Source: Bacteroides pyogenes (GTDB lineage Bacteria > Bacteroidota > Bacteroidia > Bacteroidales > Bacteroidaceae). Taken from it: 64,000 nt of DNA. Shown here in pieces: positions 17,965 through 26,054 of the stretch. The stretch's first letter is position 1, and every line of letters begins with the position of its first letter. A model generated the notes under the pieces. It was not told the DNA's origin. It was given only the letters and a program-made list of their open reading frames with translations, and ran no database searches. A program made the translations under genes and the position numbers. The stretch is from contig NZ_JACIDI010000006.1 in the NCBI RefSeq assembly GCF_014196225.1, forward strand, positions 81,841-145,840, in the 5' to 3' direction.

Positions 17965-18159
17965 CTATTGGATAGCAGTATTATACACCCTCATCATAGT
18001 TTCATCAAAGCACTTACAAAAAGAGAAAATCATCAGTTGTCTTATTGGGCATGGTCTGTCTGATCTGTTTTCTCTTTTCATCAGTAAGTTGTTTTTGATG
18101 AGTGTTTGATGAAAGTGCAAACCTTTATCTGTCAGTGTAGTTATATACTTATTCATCAT
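17965..18159 (-). CDS. possible small protein, 64 aa
   Basis: An open frame starting 14 bp after the helicase stop and ending just before the primase start: MMNKYITTLTDKGLHFHQTL, ending CFDETMMRVYNTAIQ. There is no family match. It overlaps a repeat-rich region with TTTCATCAAA motifs, so it may be only a chance frame. Its position in a compact same-strand operon gives it some weight. Confidence 0.3.
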   Translation of the reverse strand: MMNKYITTLTDKGLHFHQTLIKNNLLMKRENRSDRPCPIRQLMIFSFCKCFDETMMRVYNTAIQ

Positions 18160-18172
18160 TTCATCAAAATAA
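17998..18172. repeat. iteron-like and inverted repeats between helicase and primase
   Basis: TTTCATCAAA occurs at about 17999-18008 and 18162-18171 and its complement TTTGATGAAA at about 18105-18114. An 11-bp perfect inverted repeat AAAAGAGAAAA / TTTTCTCTTTT pairs 18019-18029 with 18068-18078. Such repeats beside a primase-helicase pair could be a replication origin of the excised circle. Confidence 0.4.
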
Positions 18173-19414
18173 TCAGAGTGCTGTCAATTGTTCTCTTGTT
18201 ACGATATAGAACCGTCCTATCCTCCGTATGGGAGAGTAGCGGCATTCTCGGGTATAGTCCATCTGATAGGTGGTATAAGTAAGCGTATTGGGTGCAGGAG
18301 TTAGTTTCCAGCACTCCTGCAATACCTTACGGACTTGATGCTTCTCAACCTTTACCTGCGAGTGTACCAACAAAAGAAGAAGGTCGTTGTAACAAAACGA
18401 GAATGTGTCCGTGCCGATACTGTCCATGATGTCAAAGATAAGTTCCTGCATTTCTATCTCCAATCGGTTGCGGTTGCTGCGGATTATCTTCTGCAAGGCT
18501 TCGGTATGTAGCAAAGACGGAGCAAACCACATACGGCTTTCCTTTTCGGTGGATAGCTGTCTGTGTTGCAGGAAGTGGAGAAAGGCAGGTATCTCCGCTT
18601 TCAGCTTTTGCAGGAAGTCGGTATCATCGGACTGCAAGCGATCTATCTTGCGCACCCAATAACGTGTTTCTCCTGCATCTATGATTACGGGCAGATACTC
18701 GTTGTTGGAGCATAGCACGAACTTGGCAAAGAACGCTATCTCGTCACGGTCTTTACCTTTGGCTTCCACCTTGTAGGATAGAGTTGTACTGAGGTTCTTC
18801 AACCTCTCGCTGTCCTCCCTGCGGTTGAGCAGCACCTCATCCACCACGATAAGGAGCTTTCCTGCCCAATCGGAATTGAACTGGCTGCGAAAATCCTCGT
18901 TGGTGTTGAACGTGACATTGTTCTGAAAGAGGGCTTTCAGAAAGTTCAAGAATGTGCTTTTGCCCGTGTTGCGTTCTTCCGATACCAATAGCAAGATGGG
19001 CAATTTCTGTACAGGTTGCAGGTAGAGCAGTTGCAGATAGTCCATGCCTAACTCGTATTGCTCTCCAAAGATGTGCCGTACTAATGATTGGATGTGAGAG
19101 AAATCACCCTCCTTTGGTTGGTGGTCTATCGGCTCATAGAGGTTAAGGAACTTGCCGACCACGGGGCGGTAGCCGATGTGTTCGGGTACGGTGCAGAAAC
19201 CGTCATACTTGGGAACGCTGCCGATGTAGTCCTTGCCGTAGTCTTGGCGCAGGGTCTCGTTGTTCCACGCGATACGTTTCTTTACATACCCTCCGTTCAG
19301 TCTTGGCTGCTCTACAATCTTGTAAAGTGTTGTTCCCACTCGGATGAACTCTTCTTTTGCCACGCTGCCATCTGATGGCGGTTTGTGGCTGTCTTGTTGT
19401 TTGTTAGCTGACAT
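18173..19414 (-). CDS. IME replication helicase (DUF5906/primase-helicase type)
   Basis: A 413-aa protein with a superfamily-3-like ATPase core. The P-loop is SEERNTGKST (about residues 145-154), the Walker B region GKLLIVVDEVLL (about 190), and a sensor-like FVLCSNNEYLPV follows. This is the family that couples with a Toprim primase in Bacteroides mobilizable elements and P4-like replication modules. The start at 19414 (second ATG) was preferred; 19420 is equivalent. The C-terminal 100 residues (FCYNDLLLLLVHSQVKVEKH) suggest a winged helix for origin binding. It is the first gene of the primase operon. Confidence 0.8.
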   Translation of the reverse strand: MSANKQQDSHKPPSDGSVAKEEFIRVGTTLYKIVEQPRLNGGYVKKRIAWNNETLRQDYGKDYIGSVPKYDGFCTVPEHIGYRPVVGKFLNLYEPIDHQPKEGDFSHIQSLVRHIFGEQYELGMDYLQLLYLQPVQKLPILLLVSEERNTGKSTFLNFLKALFQNNVTFNTNEDFRSQFNSDWAGKLLIVVDEVLLNRREDSERLKNLSTTLSYKVEAKGKDRDEIAFFAKFVLCSNNEYLPVIIDAGETRYWVRKIDRLQSDDTDFLQKLKAEIPAFLHFLQHRQLSTEKESRMWFAPSLLHTEALQKIIRSNRNRLEIEMQELIFDIMDSIGTDTFSFCYNDLLLLLVHSQVKVEKHQVRKVLQECWKLTPAPNTLTYTTYQMDYTRECRYSPIRRIGRFYIVTREQLTAL

Positions 19415-19564
19415 AATCAAATGGTTTTAAGTTTGAAAAATACCAGTTACAAAAGTATAAGCATTTAATGGATAAGTTGTTACGCAAAATATAGCAGAAT
19501 GTAGAAAAAAGCCCCTCGGAACAAAAACTTTCAATGGTTTGTCAATGGAGTCGGATTGAAAAGA

Positions 19565-19615
19565 CGAAAAACTCCCGAAAAGCGAAATGCAATCATTCGC
19601 TTTTCGGGAGAAAAA
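19565..19615 (-). terminator. Rho-independent terminator after the integrase operon
   Basis: A perfect 15-bp stem, CTCCCGAAAAGCGAA (19572-19586) and TTCGCTTTTCGGGAG (19596-19610), with a 9-nt loop. On the minus strand it is followed by TTTTTCG, typical of an intrinsic terminator ending the integrase/small-protein transcript 79 bp past its last stop. Confidence 0.75.
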
Positions 19616-19688
19616 TCAGAGTATCTGTCGTGTTGTTGTACTGACTTGCAGATTTACCGACAGCATTACGTCAGTCCCTCATCCAAAT

Positions 19689-20072
19689 CTACGAGAGGTA
19701 TTTGGGATTGGCGATATCGGCATTGTTCAGCGAAAATAAGATGGCTTGTTTCTCTTTTCGCAAGTACAGCCTTTTCAGAATGGCGTTGCGCACCTGCTTC
19801 GCTCCGAATGTGCCGAAGTGGAAAGCGAGGGCGATTATCGTTTCAAGGTTGTAAAACTCCATACTGCACTTGTCGGATAGGCGTATGGTACGCTTTATCT
19901 CGTACTCCCTCAATGCGCCACTCTTGCAAAGAACCTTTATCCCAGCCCGAATGGTCGGGGCGGTTACACCGAACAAATCCAACAACTCGGCTTCGTTCAT
20001 CCATACATCAGTGAGGCTGTTCGGTAAAGTCACATTGCCGAACTCGTCTATTCTAATGATGTTTCTTTCCAT
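19689..20072 (-). CDS. small IME protein, probable DNA-binding regulator
   Basis: A 127-aa protein starting 4 bp after the integrase stop; ATG 20072 was chosen over 20099 because the latter lies inside the integrase. The sequence WMNEAELLDLFGVTAPTIRA followed by IKVLCKSG reads as a helix-turn-helix, and a second half (MEFYNLETIIALAFHFGTF, KQVRNAILKRLY) resembles virulence-RhuM-like or Bro-type helical segments. It may be an excision or control factor for the integrase. No firm family assignment is made. Confidence 0.65.
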   Translation of the reverse strand: MERNIIRIDEFGNVTLPNSLTDVWMNEAELLDLFGVTAPTIRAGIKVLCKSGALREYEIKRTIRLSDKCSMEFYNLETIIALAFHFGTFGAKQVRNAILKRLYLRKEKQAILFSLNNADIANPKYLS

Positions 20073-20076
20073 AGTC

Positions 20077-21300
20077 CTATGCCATTGTTGTGTTTCCAAA
20101 AGACTGGTTCAGCTTGTCACCGAACATCGTAAGGTCGTGGTCTATCTTCTGCGTTGTTATCTTCGCATAGAGTTGGGTCGTAACGATATTCGTATGTCCC
20201 AACACACGGCTGACGCTTTCAATCGGCATACCCTTACTCAGCGCAAGGGTGGCGAACCCATGCCTCGCACAATGGAATGAGATGTCCTTTGTGATTCCGC
20301 ACTCTTTTATCATCTTTTTCAATGGCTTGCATATAGACCAATAGTTCAGATTCGGGAAAATGGACTTGTCCGTTTGGAACTCCTCGTAACGCTTGATAAT
20401 CTGCAAGGGGATGTCAAGCAGTTTCACTTGGAACGGGACTTTGGTCTTGTGCCGTTTGGATAATATCCACTTCTCACCGTTCACTTCCACTATATCATCA
20501 GTGGTAAGTTCCTTGACATCCACGAATGACAGTGCGGTAAAGCTGGCGAAAACAAAGATGTCACGGATGTAGGAAAGTTTGGCATCCGCAAATTCGTGTG
20601 TCATCAATGTTTTCAGTTCTTCTTCCGTCAGATACTCACGTTCCTTTATGTTGGGGCTTATGTGGAATTGGGCAAACGGATTTCTCGGTATCAGTCCGTT
20701 GAAATGTGCACGCATGACCACACCTTTCAGCCACATACAGTTAGTCCAGATGCTGCCATTCTGCAATCCTCTGTCCGTGGAAAGGAATACGGCAAACTCC
20801 TTGATGAAGTCGGGAGTAAGTTCAAGCATTGACAGGTCGCTTCGCTTGTAGTTCGCCTTGATGAATGCTGCCACATGGTTTCTTGCACGAACCTTTGCCA
20901 TGTAAGTGGCTTTTACACGGTCAGTCCCCACACGTTTTTGAAACGTGGCGTTGTCCTTGTCAAACGCTCCGAGCAGCGTTTCATACTCGCTGCCGATTCC
21001 TTGATAGGCATTGCGTACCATTTCTGCCGTTACGTATGCTTCACGGTCTGAAATGCGCTGGTAGTGCTTGATGATTTGCGCCTTGATGTTGTCTAAAGCG
21101 TGGTTGATGTCCCTCGCTTCAATACTCTTGCCTTTGGCTCGGTTGCCTTTCGCATCCCAAAGCGTTTTCGGGATGGTCTGTTTGCAACTGAACTGCGCCA
21201 CAGAACCGTTGATTGTCACTCGTCCCATGATGGGGACAATACCGTTTTTCTCCTTGCTGCCGTTCACGTAGAACAGCACTTTGAATGTACTTCTTGCCAT
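20077..21300 (-). CDS. tyrosine recombinase, CTnDOT-type integrase
   Basis: A 407-aa site-specific integrase that inserts and excises the IME. An N-terminal arm-binding domain (about 1-100) is followed by a SAM-like core-binding domain (about 105-210) and the catalytic domain. Visible catalytic residues are H343 and R346 (FHCARHGFA), H369 (LGHTN) and the nucleophile Y378 (TQLYAK). The first arginine of the usual FTGLR motif is replaced by Ser258 (FTALSFVDV), the same departure known for IntDOT. The gene faces the right end and its start lies 266 bp from the right core site. Confidence 0.93.
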   Translation of the reverse strand: MARSTFKVLFYVNGSKEKNGIVPIMGRVTINGSVAQFSCKQTIPKTLWDAKGNRAKGKSIEARDINHALDNIKAQIIKHYQRISDREAYVTAEMVRNAYQGIGSEYETLLGAFDKDNATFQKRVGTDRVKATYMAKVRARNHVAAFIKANYKRSDLSMLELTPDFIKEFAVFLSTDRGLQNGSIWTNCMWLKGVVMRAHFNGLIPRNPFAQFHISPNIKEREYLTEEELKTLMTHEFADAKLSYIRDIFVFASFTALSFVDVKELTTDDIVEVNGEKWILSKRHKTKVPFQVKLLDIPLQIIKRYEEFQTDKSIFPNLNYWSICKPLKKMIKECGITKDISFHCARHGFATLALSKGMPIESVSRVLGHTNIVTTQLYAKITTQKIDHDLTMFGDKLNQSFGNTTMA

Positions 21301-21409
21301 ACTCGTTTTTTGTTTGCAAAGTTAAATATCAACGAGTTAAACCTTGATACGCAAAACGGTGACAAACGGTGCAATAGTGTCCTACATGTGTTAAATCTTA
21401 CATCTTCTC

Positions 21410-21430
21410 AGGTAATGATTTGCAAACCGT
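21410..21430 (+). repeat. subterminal IME repeat, right copy
   Basis: AGGTAATGATTTGCAAACCGT, 18 of 21 identical to 12593-12613. It lies between the integrase start and the right core site, the usual place of arm-type sites. Confidence 0.5.
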
Positions 21431-21565
21431 TCTCCTGCTATATTCTGCTTTTCCTTGCATTTTCCGCTTTTTCGGTTTGTCTTCATCTGATACCGTAACG
21501 ATATTGGTACAAAGTCATTTAGCGTCATTTCTCCCATTTCTCTCGGTTATTCCAGCATTTTTCAA

Positions 21566-21691
21566 TAACTTTGTCTTCGGTGATCATAGCGATTTTTGTT
21601 TGTAATCCTTTGTTTTTTAGTACTATAAAGTTACAACAAATTTCGCTAATCACCAAATTTATAAGCACTTACAATTCGTCGAACTCACGTT
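21566..21691 (-). mobile_element. IS982-family element, right part with transposase start
   Basis: Contains ATG at 21587 reading MITEDKV on the minus strand up to the core site, then the upstream region and the right terminal repeat AATTCGTCGAACTCACGTT (21673-21691), a perfect complement of the left one. ATTTT follows at 21692-21696. This shows the IS was intact before the IME entered. Confidence 0.88.
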
Positions 21692-21705
21692 ATTTTAGTT
21701 TATTT

Positions 21706-21823
21706 GGCAGTTGCGAGATAATGATGATAGACTTGCGTCCATGCCGGTCCTCTATTATATCAAGCAGGATGGGACGTTCCTAATTTTCCCACTTTAAGCG
21801 TACCTATAAGGTACTATCGCCAT
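21706..21823 (-). mobile_element. IS21-family fragment (copy 3)
   Basis: 118 bp almost identical to 4423-4540, in the same orientation, including the same abnormal istA-to-istB junction (MAIVP fused ahead of the IstB block DIIEDRHGRKS). It is cut off sharply on both sides: by the ATTTT/IS982 side at left and by unrelated chromosomal DNA at right. Confidence 0.8.
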
Positions 21824-21976
21824 CTTTCCAATCCAAATCGGTAAAACTCTACTCCTCAATAAGATAGCTTCAAACCGAAAAATCGGCGGGCATGAAGCGC
21901 AACTTCTGTTCCCCGCTATCTTTCTGACGCAACAAACTCTCTGTTTGCATGAAGCAATCCTATCGGGAAAATCCGC
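21824..21976. other. spacer at the right edge of the accessory region
   Basis: About 150 bp from the end of the IS21 fragment to the LuxR gene stop. No gene, terminator or repeat was recognised; core-genome order resumes here. Confidence 0.4.
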
Positions 21977-22576
21977 TCAAATGCGGTCGGCCTCCACATA
22001 TCCGTTCATCACGGCATAGATGGTCAGTCCCGACACCGACTTGATACCCAGTTTTTCCGTGATGTTTTTTCTGTGCGTGATGACGGTAGTCTGGCTGATG
22101 TTCAGCTTGTCCGCAATCTCTTTGTTGATCAAGCCTTTGGTGATGAGCACCAACACTTCGATTTCCCGTGCAGACAGTATATCCTGCTGGGGAACCATTG
22201 CCGGAATGGGAGGCATTCCCTTTACGGGATAGCCGTGCTGATGGGCGTGCTGATGCAGCTTGAGCAGGTTTCTCACCAGCACCTCTTCCGTTTCGTATAC
22301 ATTGAGCACGACAATGCCGGAGAGCTGGAACTGCGGACTGTCGCTTGCCAGTACGATCGTTTTCCGTTTGCGGGGCAGGAAGAAGGCATTGTGCTCCATG
22401 TAAATCTGTGCGGAAACGAAGTAATGGGCATACATGTCCGGCGTGTCGTCCGCCAGTTCGCCGAAGCTCCGGAACGTGCGGATGACGGCTATCGGAATCA
22501 TTCTTTCCAACAGGTTCTTCAATCCTAAGCAAGTCAGGGTATTGGGATCTATAATGGCTATTTCGGGTTTATTCAT
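21977..22576 (-). CDS. LuxR-type response regulator with degenerate receiver
   Basis: A 199-aa transcription factor. The first 120 residues have receiver-like spacing (IAIIDPNTLTCLGLKNLLE; IVVLNVYETEEVLVRNLLKL), but the usual phospho-acceptor Asp at the end of strand 3 is replaced (HYFVSAQIY), so phosphorylation is unlikely. The C-terminal LuxR HTH (about 130-195: LSAREIEVLVLITKGLINKE, ISQTTVITHRKNI) is well conserved. A single-gene unit just downstream of the FAD oxidoreductase on the same strand. Targets are unknown. Confidence 0.85.
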   Translation of the reverse strand: MNKPEIAIIDPNTLTCLGLKNLLERMIPIAVIRTFRSFGELADDTPDMYAHYFVSAQIYMEHNAFFLPRKRKTIVLASDSPQFQLSGIVVLNVYETEEVLVRNLLKLHQHAHQHGYPVKGMPPIPAMVPQQDILSAREIEVLVLITKGLINKEIADKLNISQTTVITHRKNITEKLGIKSVSGLTIYAVMNGYVEADRI

Positions 22577-22678
22577 CTTCGTTTGTTTTTGTCGCTTGTT
22601 CCTTCTCTGTTTATTTCATATAATTTTTTCATTCCGGGCAGATGTTGCGGGTTTTTCCGGTCGATTCTCATGCTTCCG

Positions 22679-24346
22679 TTATCCTTGTCCGCCTCTTTGC
22701 ACCATATAGCCGGCTACCGCTTCGGCGCAGCGTTCTCCGTCTATCCCGGCGGAGACGATGCCGCCTGCATACCCCGCCCCTTCGCCGCAAGGGAAGAGTC
22801 CGCGCACGGTGACGTGTTGCAGGCTCTCTTTGTCGCGCACGATGCGAACAGGCGACGAGGTGCGTGTTTCGACTCCTATCATCACCGCTTCGTTCGTCAG
22901 GAAACCGTGACTGCTGCGTCCGAACTGTCGGAAACCCATTGACAGGCGTTGGGTGATGAACTCCGGCATCCAGAAATGGAGAGGGGAGGAGACGATGCCC
23001 GGATTATACGATGTTTCCGGCAAGTCGTAACTGAGCTTCCTGAGGGTGAAGTCGAGCATGCGCTGTGCGGGAGCCGTCTGCCGTCTTCCTCCTTGTTGCC
23101 AGCACTGTCGTTCGAGTTCTTCTTGGAAATAAAGTAGCGGGAGAATCCGGGTATGAAGCGCCGAAAGTTCTCCGTTTGTCAGCAACGGGTTGATGGCGAG
23201 AAGCTGTTCGTCGCGTTGTTCGCTCCGTTCTTCGCTTCCGGTTTTCAGCTTGCCGCTTGCGAGATCTTCGGGCTGTATCTCCACCACCATGCCCGAGTTG
23301 CTCCAGCGCGAGCCGCGGTTGGAAGGAGACATGCCGTTCACCACCACCTGTTCCGCTCCGCTGGCTGCCGGAACGACGAATCCTCCGGGGCACATGCAGA
23401 AACTGTACACTCCCCGCCCTTCGGCTTGAGTGACAAAACTGTATTCGGCTGCGGGGAGGTATTTCCCCCTTCCGTTCCGGTTGTGATATTGTATTTGGTC
23501 GATCAACGCCGCCGGATGTTCCAGACGAACGCCTACGGCAATCCCTTTCGGCTCGATGGCGATGCGCTGCGCTGCCAGCCACCGGTAAACATCGCGCGCG
23601 GAGTGCCCCGTTGCCAGAATGACAGGACCCGAGAACGTCTGTCCCGCGTTCGTCTCGACGCCTTTCACCTCTCCGTCTTCAATAATCAAAGCATCCATCC
23701 GGGTTTGGAAATGCACTTCGCCCCCGCATGAGAGAATCGTTCGGCGCATATTCTCAATCACGCGAGGCAGCTTGTCCGTACCGATGTGCGGGTGAGCGTC
23801 CGCCAGTATCGCTGCGGATGCCCCATGCTGGCAGAACACGTTCAGGATTTTGTCCGTGTTTCCTCTTTTTTTGCTGCGGGTATAGAGCTTCCCGTCGGAG
23901 TAGGCACCCGCCCCTCCCTCTCCGAAACTGTAATTCGATTCGGGGTTTACGATATGTTCACGGTTGATTTGCGCAAGGTCTTTCTTCCGCTCGCGTACAT
24001 CCTTCCCACGTTCTACGATAACGGGGCGCAAGCCGAGTTCGATAAGGCGCAGGGCTGCGAACAACCCGCCCGGGCCGGCACCCACTACGATAACCTGTGG
24101 CTTTCCTTCTACGTTGGGGTAGTGCGTATGCGCGTATTCATCGTCCTGAGGAACTTCGCGAATGTACGCCCGTACCTTCAGGTTGACGAACACGGTGCGC
24201 TGCCGCGCGTCGATGCTCCGCTTCAATATCCGGACGGCAGTCATCTCGTGCAGTCCGATTCCTTTCTCTTTCGACAAATATTCTTTCAATCGCTGCTCGT
24301 TGGCGGCCGTTTCGGGGAGAACGCGCAGTTGGTATTCTTGTATCAT
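22679..24346 (-). CDS. FAD-dependent oxidoreductase (NAD(P)/FAD-utilizing family)
   Basis: A 555-aa flavoprotein of the widespread uncharacterised dehydrogenase family annotated as FAD-dependent. An N-terminal ferredoxin-like extension (about 1-85) precedes the dinucleotide-binding motif VVGAGPGGLFAAL (about 86-98) with a following VIVERG. A second flavin segment GPVILATGHSARDVY and the C-terminal LFPCGEGAGYAGGI complete the fold. Cytoplasmic; substrate unknown. It lies 32 bp after radA, so it is probably co-transcribed with it. Confidence 0.85.
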   Translation of the reverse strand: MIQEYQLRVLPETAANEQRLKEYLSKEKGIGLHEMTAVRILKRSIDARQRTVFVNLKVRAYIREVPQDDEYAHTHYPNVEGKPQVIVVGAGPGGLFAALRLIELGLRPVIVERGKDVRERKKDLAQINREHIVNPESNYSFGEGGAGAYSDGKLYTRSKKRGNTDKILNVFCQHGASAAILADAHPHIGTDKLPRVIENMRRTILSCGGEVHFQTRMDALIIEDGEVKGVETNAGQTFSGPVILATGHSARDVYRWLAAQRIAIEPKGIAVGVRLEHPAALIDQIQYHNRNGRGKYLPAAEYSFVTQAEGRGVYSFCMCPGGFVVPAASGAEQVVVNGMSPSNRGSRWSNSGMVVEIQPEDLASGKLKTGSEERSEQRDEQLLAINPLLTNGELSALHTRILPLLYFQEELERQCWQQGGRRQTAPAQRMLDFTLRKLSYDLPETSYNPGIVSSPLHFWMPEFITQRLSMGFRQFGRSSHGFLTNEAVMIGVETRTSSPVRIVRDKESLQHVTVRGLFPCGEGAGYAGGIVSAGIDGERCAEAVAGYMVQRGGQG

Positions 24347-24378
24347 AAGATTCGTTTATCTGCCGGTTTCGTGCGGGT

Positions 24379-25746
24379 TTATCCGAATAGCGCCCTGAAC
24401 GCCTCTTCCACCTTCCTCACCGGAACCAGTTCAATTTTCAGTTTTTGGGTATTTATCCCTTGCAGGTTGTATTTGGGCAGCAGAAACTGTTTGAAGCCCA
24501 GCTTTTCCGCTTCACCGATGCGTTGCTCGATGCGGTTCACCGGGCGTATCTCTCCCGAAAGTCCGATTTCTCCCGCCATGCAGATTTCCCGTTCGACGGG
24601 AGCGTCCATGTTCGACGACAAGATAGCGCTGATGACTGCCAAGTCGATGGCGGGGTCGTTCACTTTCAGTCCGCCGGCAATGTTGAGGAACACGTCTTTC
24701 TGCGCAAGTTTGAAGCCGACGCGCTTTTCGAGCACCGCCAGCAACATGTTCATCCTCCGTATGTCGAATCCCGTAGCCGAGCGTTGGGGCGTTCCATAAG
24801 CCGCCGTGCTTACCAGAGCCTGCGTCTCTATCAGAAACGGGCGCACGCCTTCGATGGCGGAGGCCACCGCCACTCCGCTCATCCCTTCATGGTCTTGGCT
24901 CAGCAACAGTTCCGACGGGTTGCTCACTTGCCGCAGTCCGTCCTGCCGCATCTCGTAAATGCCCAGCTCCGCCGTGCTGCCGAAACGGTTTTTGATGCTT
25001 CGCAGGATGCGGTACATATAGTGTTGGTCGCCTTCGAACTGAAGAACGGTGTCGACGATGTGCTCCAGCACTTTCGGCCCTGCGATGCTTCCTTCCTTAT
25101 TGATATGCCCGATCAGCAACACCGGCGTATGGGTTTCTTTGGCAAACCGCAGGATGGAGGCCGAACATTCCCGTACCTGGGCGACGCTTCCGGGCGAAGA
25201 TTCGATAGTCTCGGTGGAGATGGTCTGGATGGAGTCGATGATGACTAAATCGGGGTTGGTATTCTTGATGTGCACGTATATTTGCTCCAGCGAAGTCTCG
25301 CATACGATGAGGCAATCGCTCGACACACGGGAAAGGCGGTCGGCACGAAGTTTCAACTGCCGTGCGCTCTCTTCGCCGGAGACGTAGAGGATTTTCCGTT
25401 CCGGCATACGAAGCACGGTTTGCATCACCAGCGTCGACTTCCCGATGCCCGGCTCACCGCCTATCAGCACGAGCGAACCCGGTACGAGTCCGCCTCCCAA
25501 CACCCGGTTCAGCTCTTCGTCGTGCATGTCGATGCGCGGTTCGTCGTCCGCTTCTATCTCGCTCAGCGCAAGCGGTTTCGCCTTCGGGGTCTCGATACCC
25601 GACACGGGACGCCGGCTTGCCGGTTCTTTCCGCACAATCTCTTCCACATACGTGTTCCATTCTCCGCACGACGGACATTTGCCGACCCATTTCGGCGAAT
25701 CCTGTCCGCAGTTGCTGCATACATACACTGTTTTCTCTTTAGCCAT
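24379..25746 (-). CDS. radA: DNA repair protein RadA
   Basis: A 455-aa branch-migration ATPase that processes recombination intermediates. All domains are visible: N-terminal four-Cys zinc finger (CSNCGQDSPKWVGKCPSC), RecA-like core with Walker A GGEPGIGKST (about residues 95-104), the RadA-specific KNRFG motif (about 255), and a Lon-protease-like C-terminus (FLNIAGGLKVNDPAIDLAVI, then VEREICMAGEIGLSGEIRPV). The length is normal. It heads a probable two-gene unit with the FAD oxidoreductase. Confidence 0.97.
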   Translation of the reverse strand: MAKEKTVYVCSNCGQDSPKWVGKCPSCGEWNTYVEEIVRKEPASRRPVSGIETPKAKPLALSEIEADDEPRIDMHDEELNRVLGGGLVPGSLVLIGGEPGIGKSTLVMQTVLRMPERKILYVSGEESARQLKLRADRLSRVSSDCLIVCETSLEQIYVHIKNTNPDLVIIDSIQTISTETIESSPGSVAQVRECSASILRFAKETHTPVLLIGHINKEGSIAGPKVLEHIVDTVLQFEGDQHYMYRILRSIKNRFGSTAELGIYEMRQDGLRQVSNPSELLLSQDHEGMSGVAVASAIEGVRPFLIETQALVSTAAYGTPQRSATGFDIRRMNMLLAVLEKRVGFKLAQKDVFLNIAGGLKVNDPAIDLAVISAILSSNMDAPVEREICMAGEIGLSGEIRPVNRIEQRIGEAEKLGFKQFLLPKYNLQGINTQKLKIELVPVRKVEEAFRALFG

Positions 25747-26054
25747 CGGCGCTTCTCCTTCTTTTTACGGTTTGCAAAACAAGGGGCGGTTTGCTTTCAA
25801 CTTTCTCTCTTCCTGTCCATACGGCAGCATTCGAGAGGTCCGTACCGCAAGTTCTATCCGGACGGTTTGTTCTGAACTCCCTCTGATCCTGTAGGTACGA
25901 CCGATGTTGCATGTTCGCCAACGGAAATCGTTTGTTCGAAAAACCTTGAACGGCATAGCCTCACCCTCTTTTGCAGCCTACAAAAATAGCGATAATTTAT
26001 CGGAAAGAGGCGAATATCGCCTCAGTATCTTTGTCGGAGCGGGCAAAAATACGT
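25747..26054. other. spacer upstream of radA
   Basis: 308 bp between the asparaginase stop and the radA start. It should contain the radA promoter and the end of the asparaginase transcript, but no clear terminator hairpin, -7 box or repeat was found. Confidence 0.4.

Larger units (their letters stand above)
12530..21573. mobile_element. 9.04-kb integrative mobilizable element (IME)
   Basis: Bounded by an 8-bp direct repeat TAACTTTG (12530-12537 and 21566-21573) that lies inside the split IS982 transposase gene. Contents, all on the minus strand: tyrosine integrase, small protein, helicase, primase, MobV relaxase with oriT-like hairpins, a BspA-like protein and an unknown protein. The filled site reconstructs as GTAACTTTGT, 9 of 10 matches to the CTnDOT-type core GTANNTTTGC. 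There are no type IV secretion genes, so transfer would need a helper conjugative element. Confidence 0.88.

Noticed and set aside
12593..21430. AGGTAATGA-type repeats as the IME end points
   Set aside because: They would leave an IS982 of about 1.25 kb and the MITEDKV start unexplained; the TAACTTTG core joins the transposase in frame.
12543..21614. CCTTTGTT direct repeat as the IME core
   Set aside because: It would also give an IS of about 1 kb, but joining there breaks the transposase frame; the TAACTTTG join keeps it.
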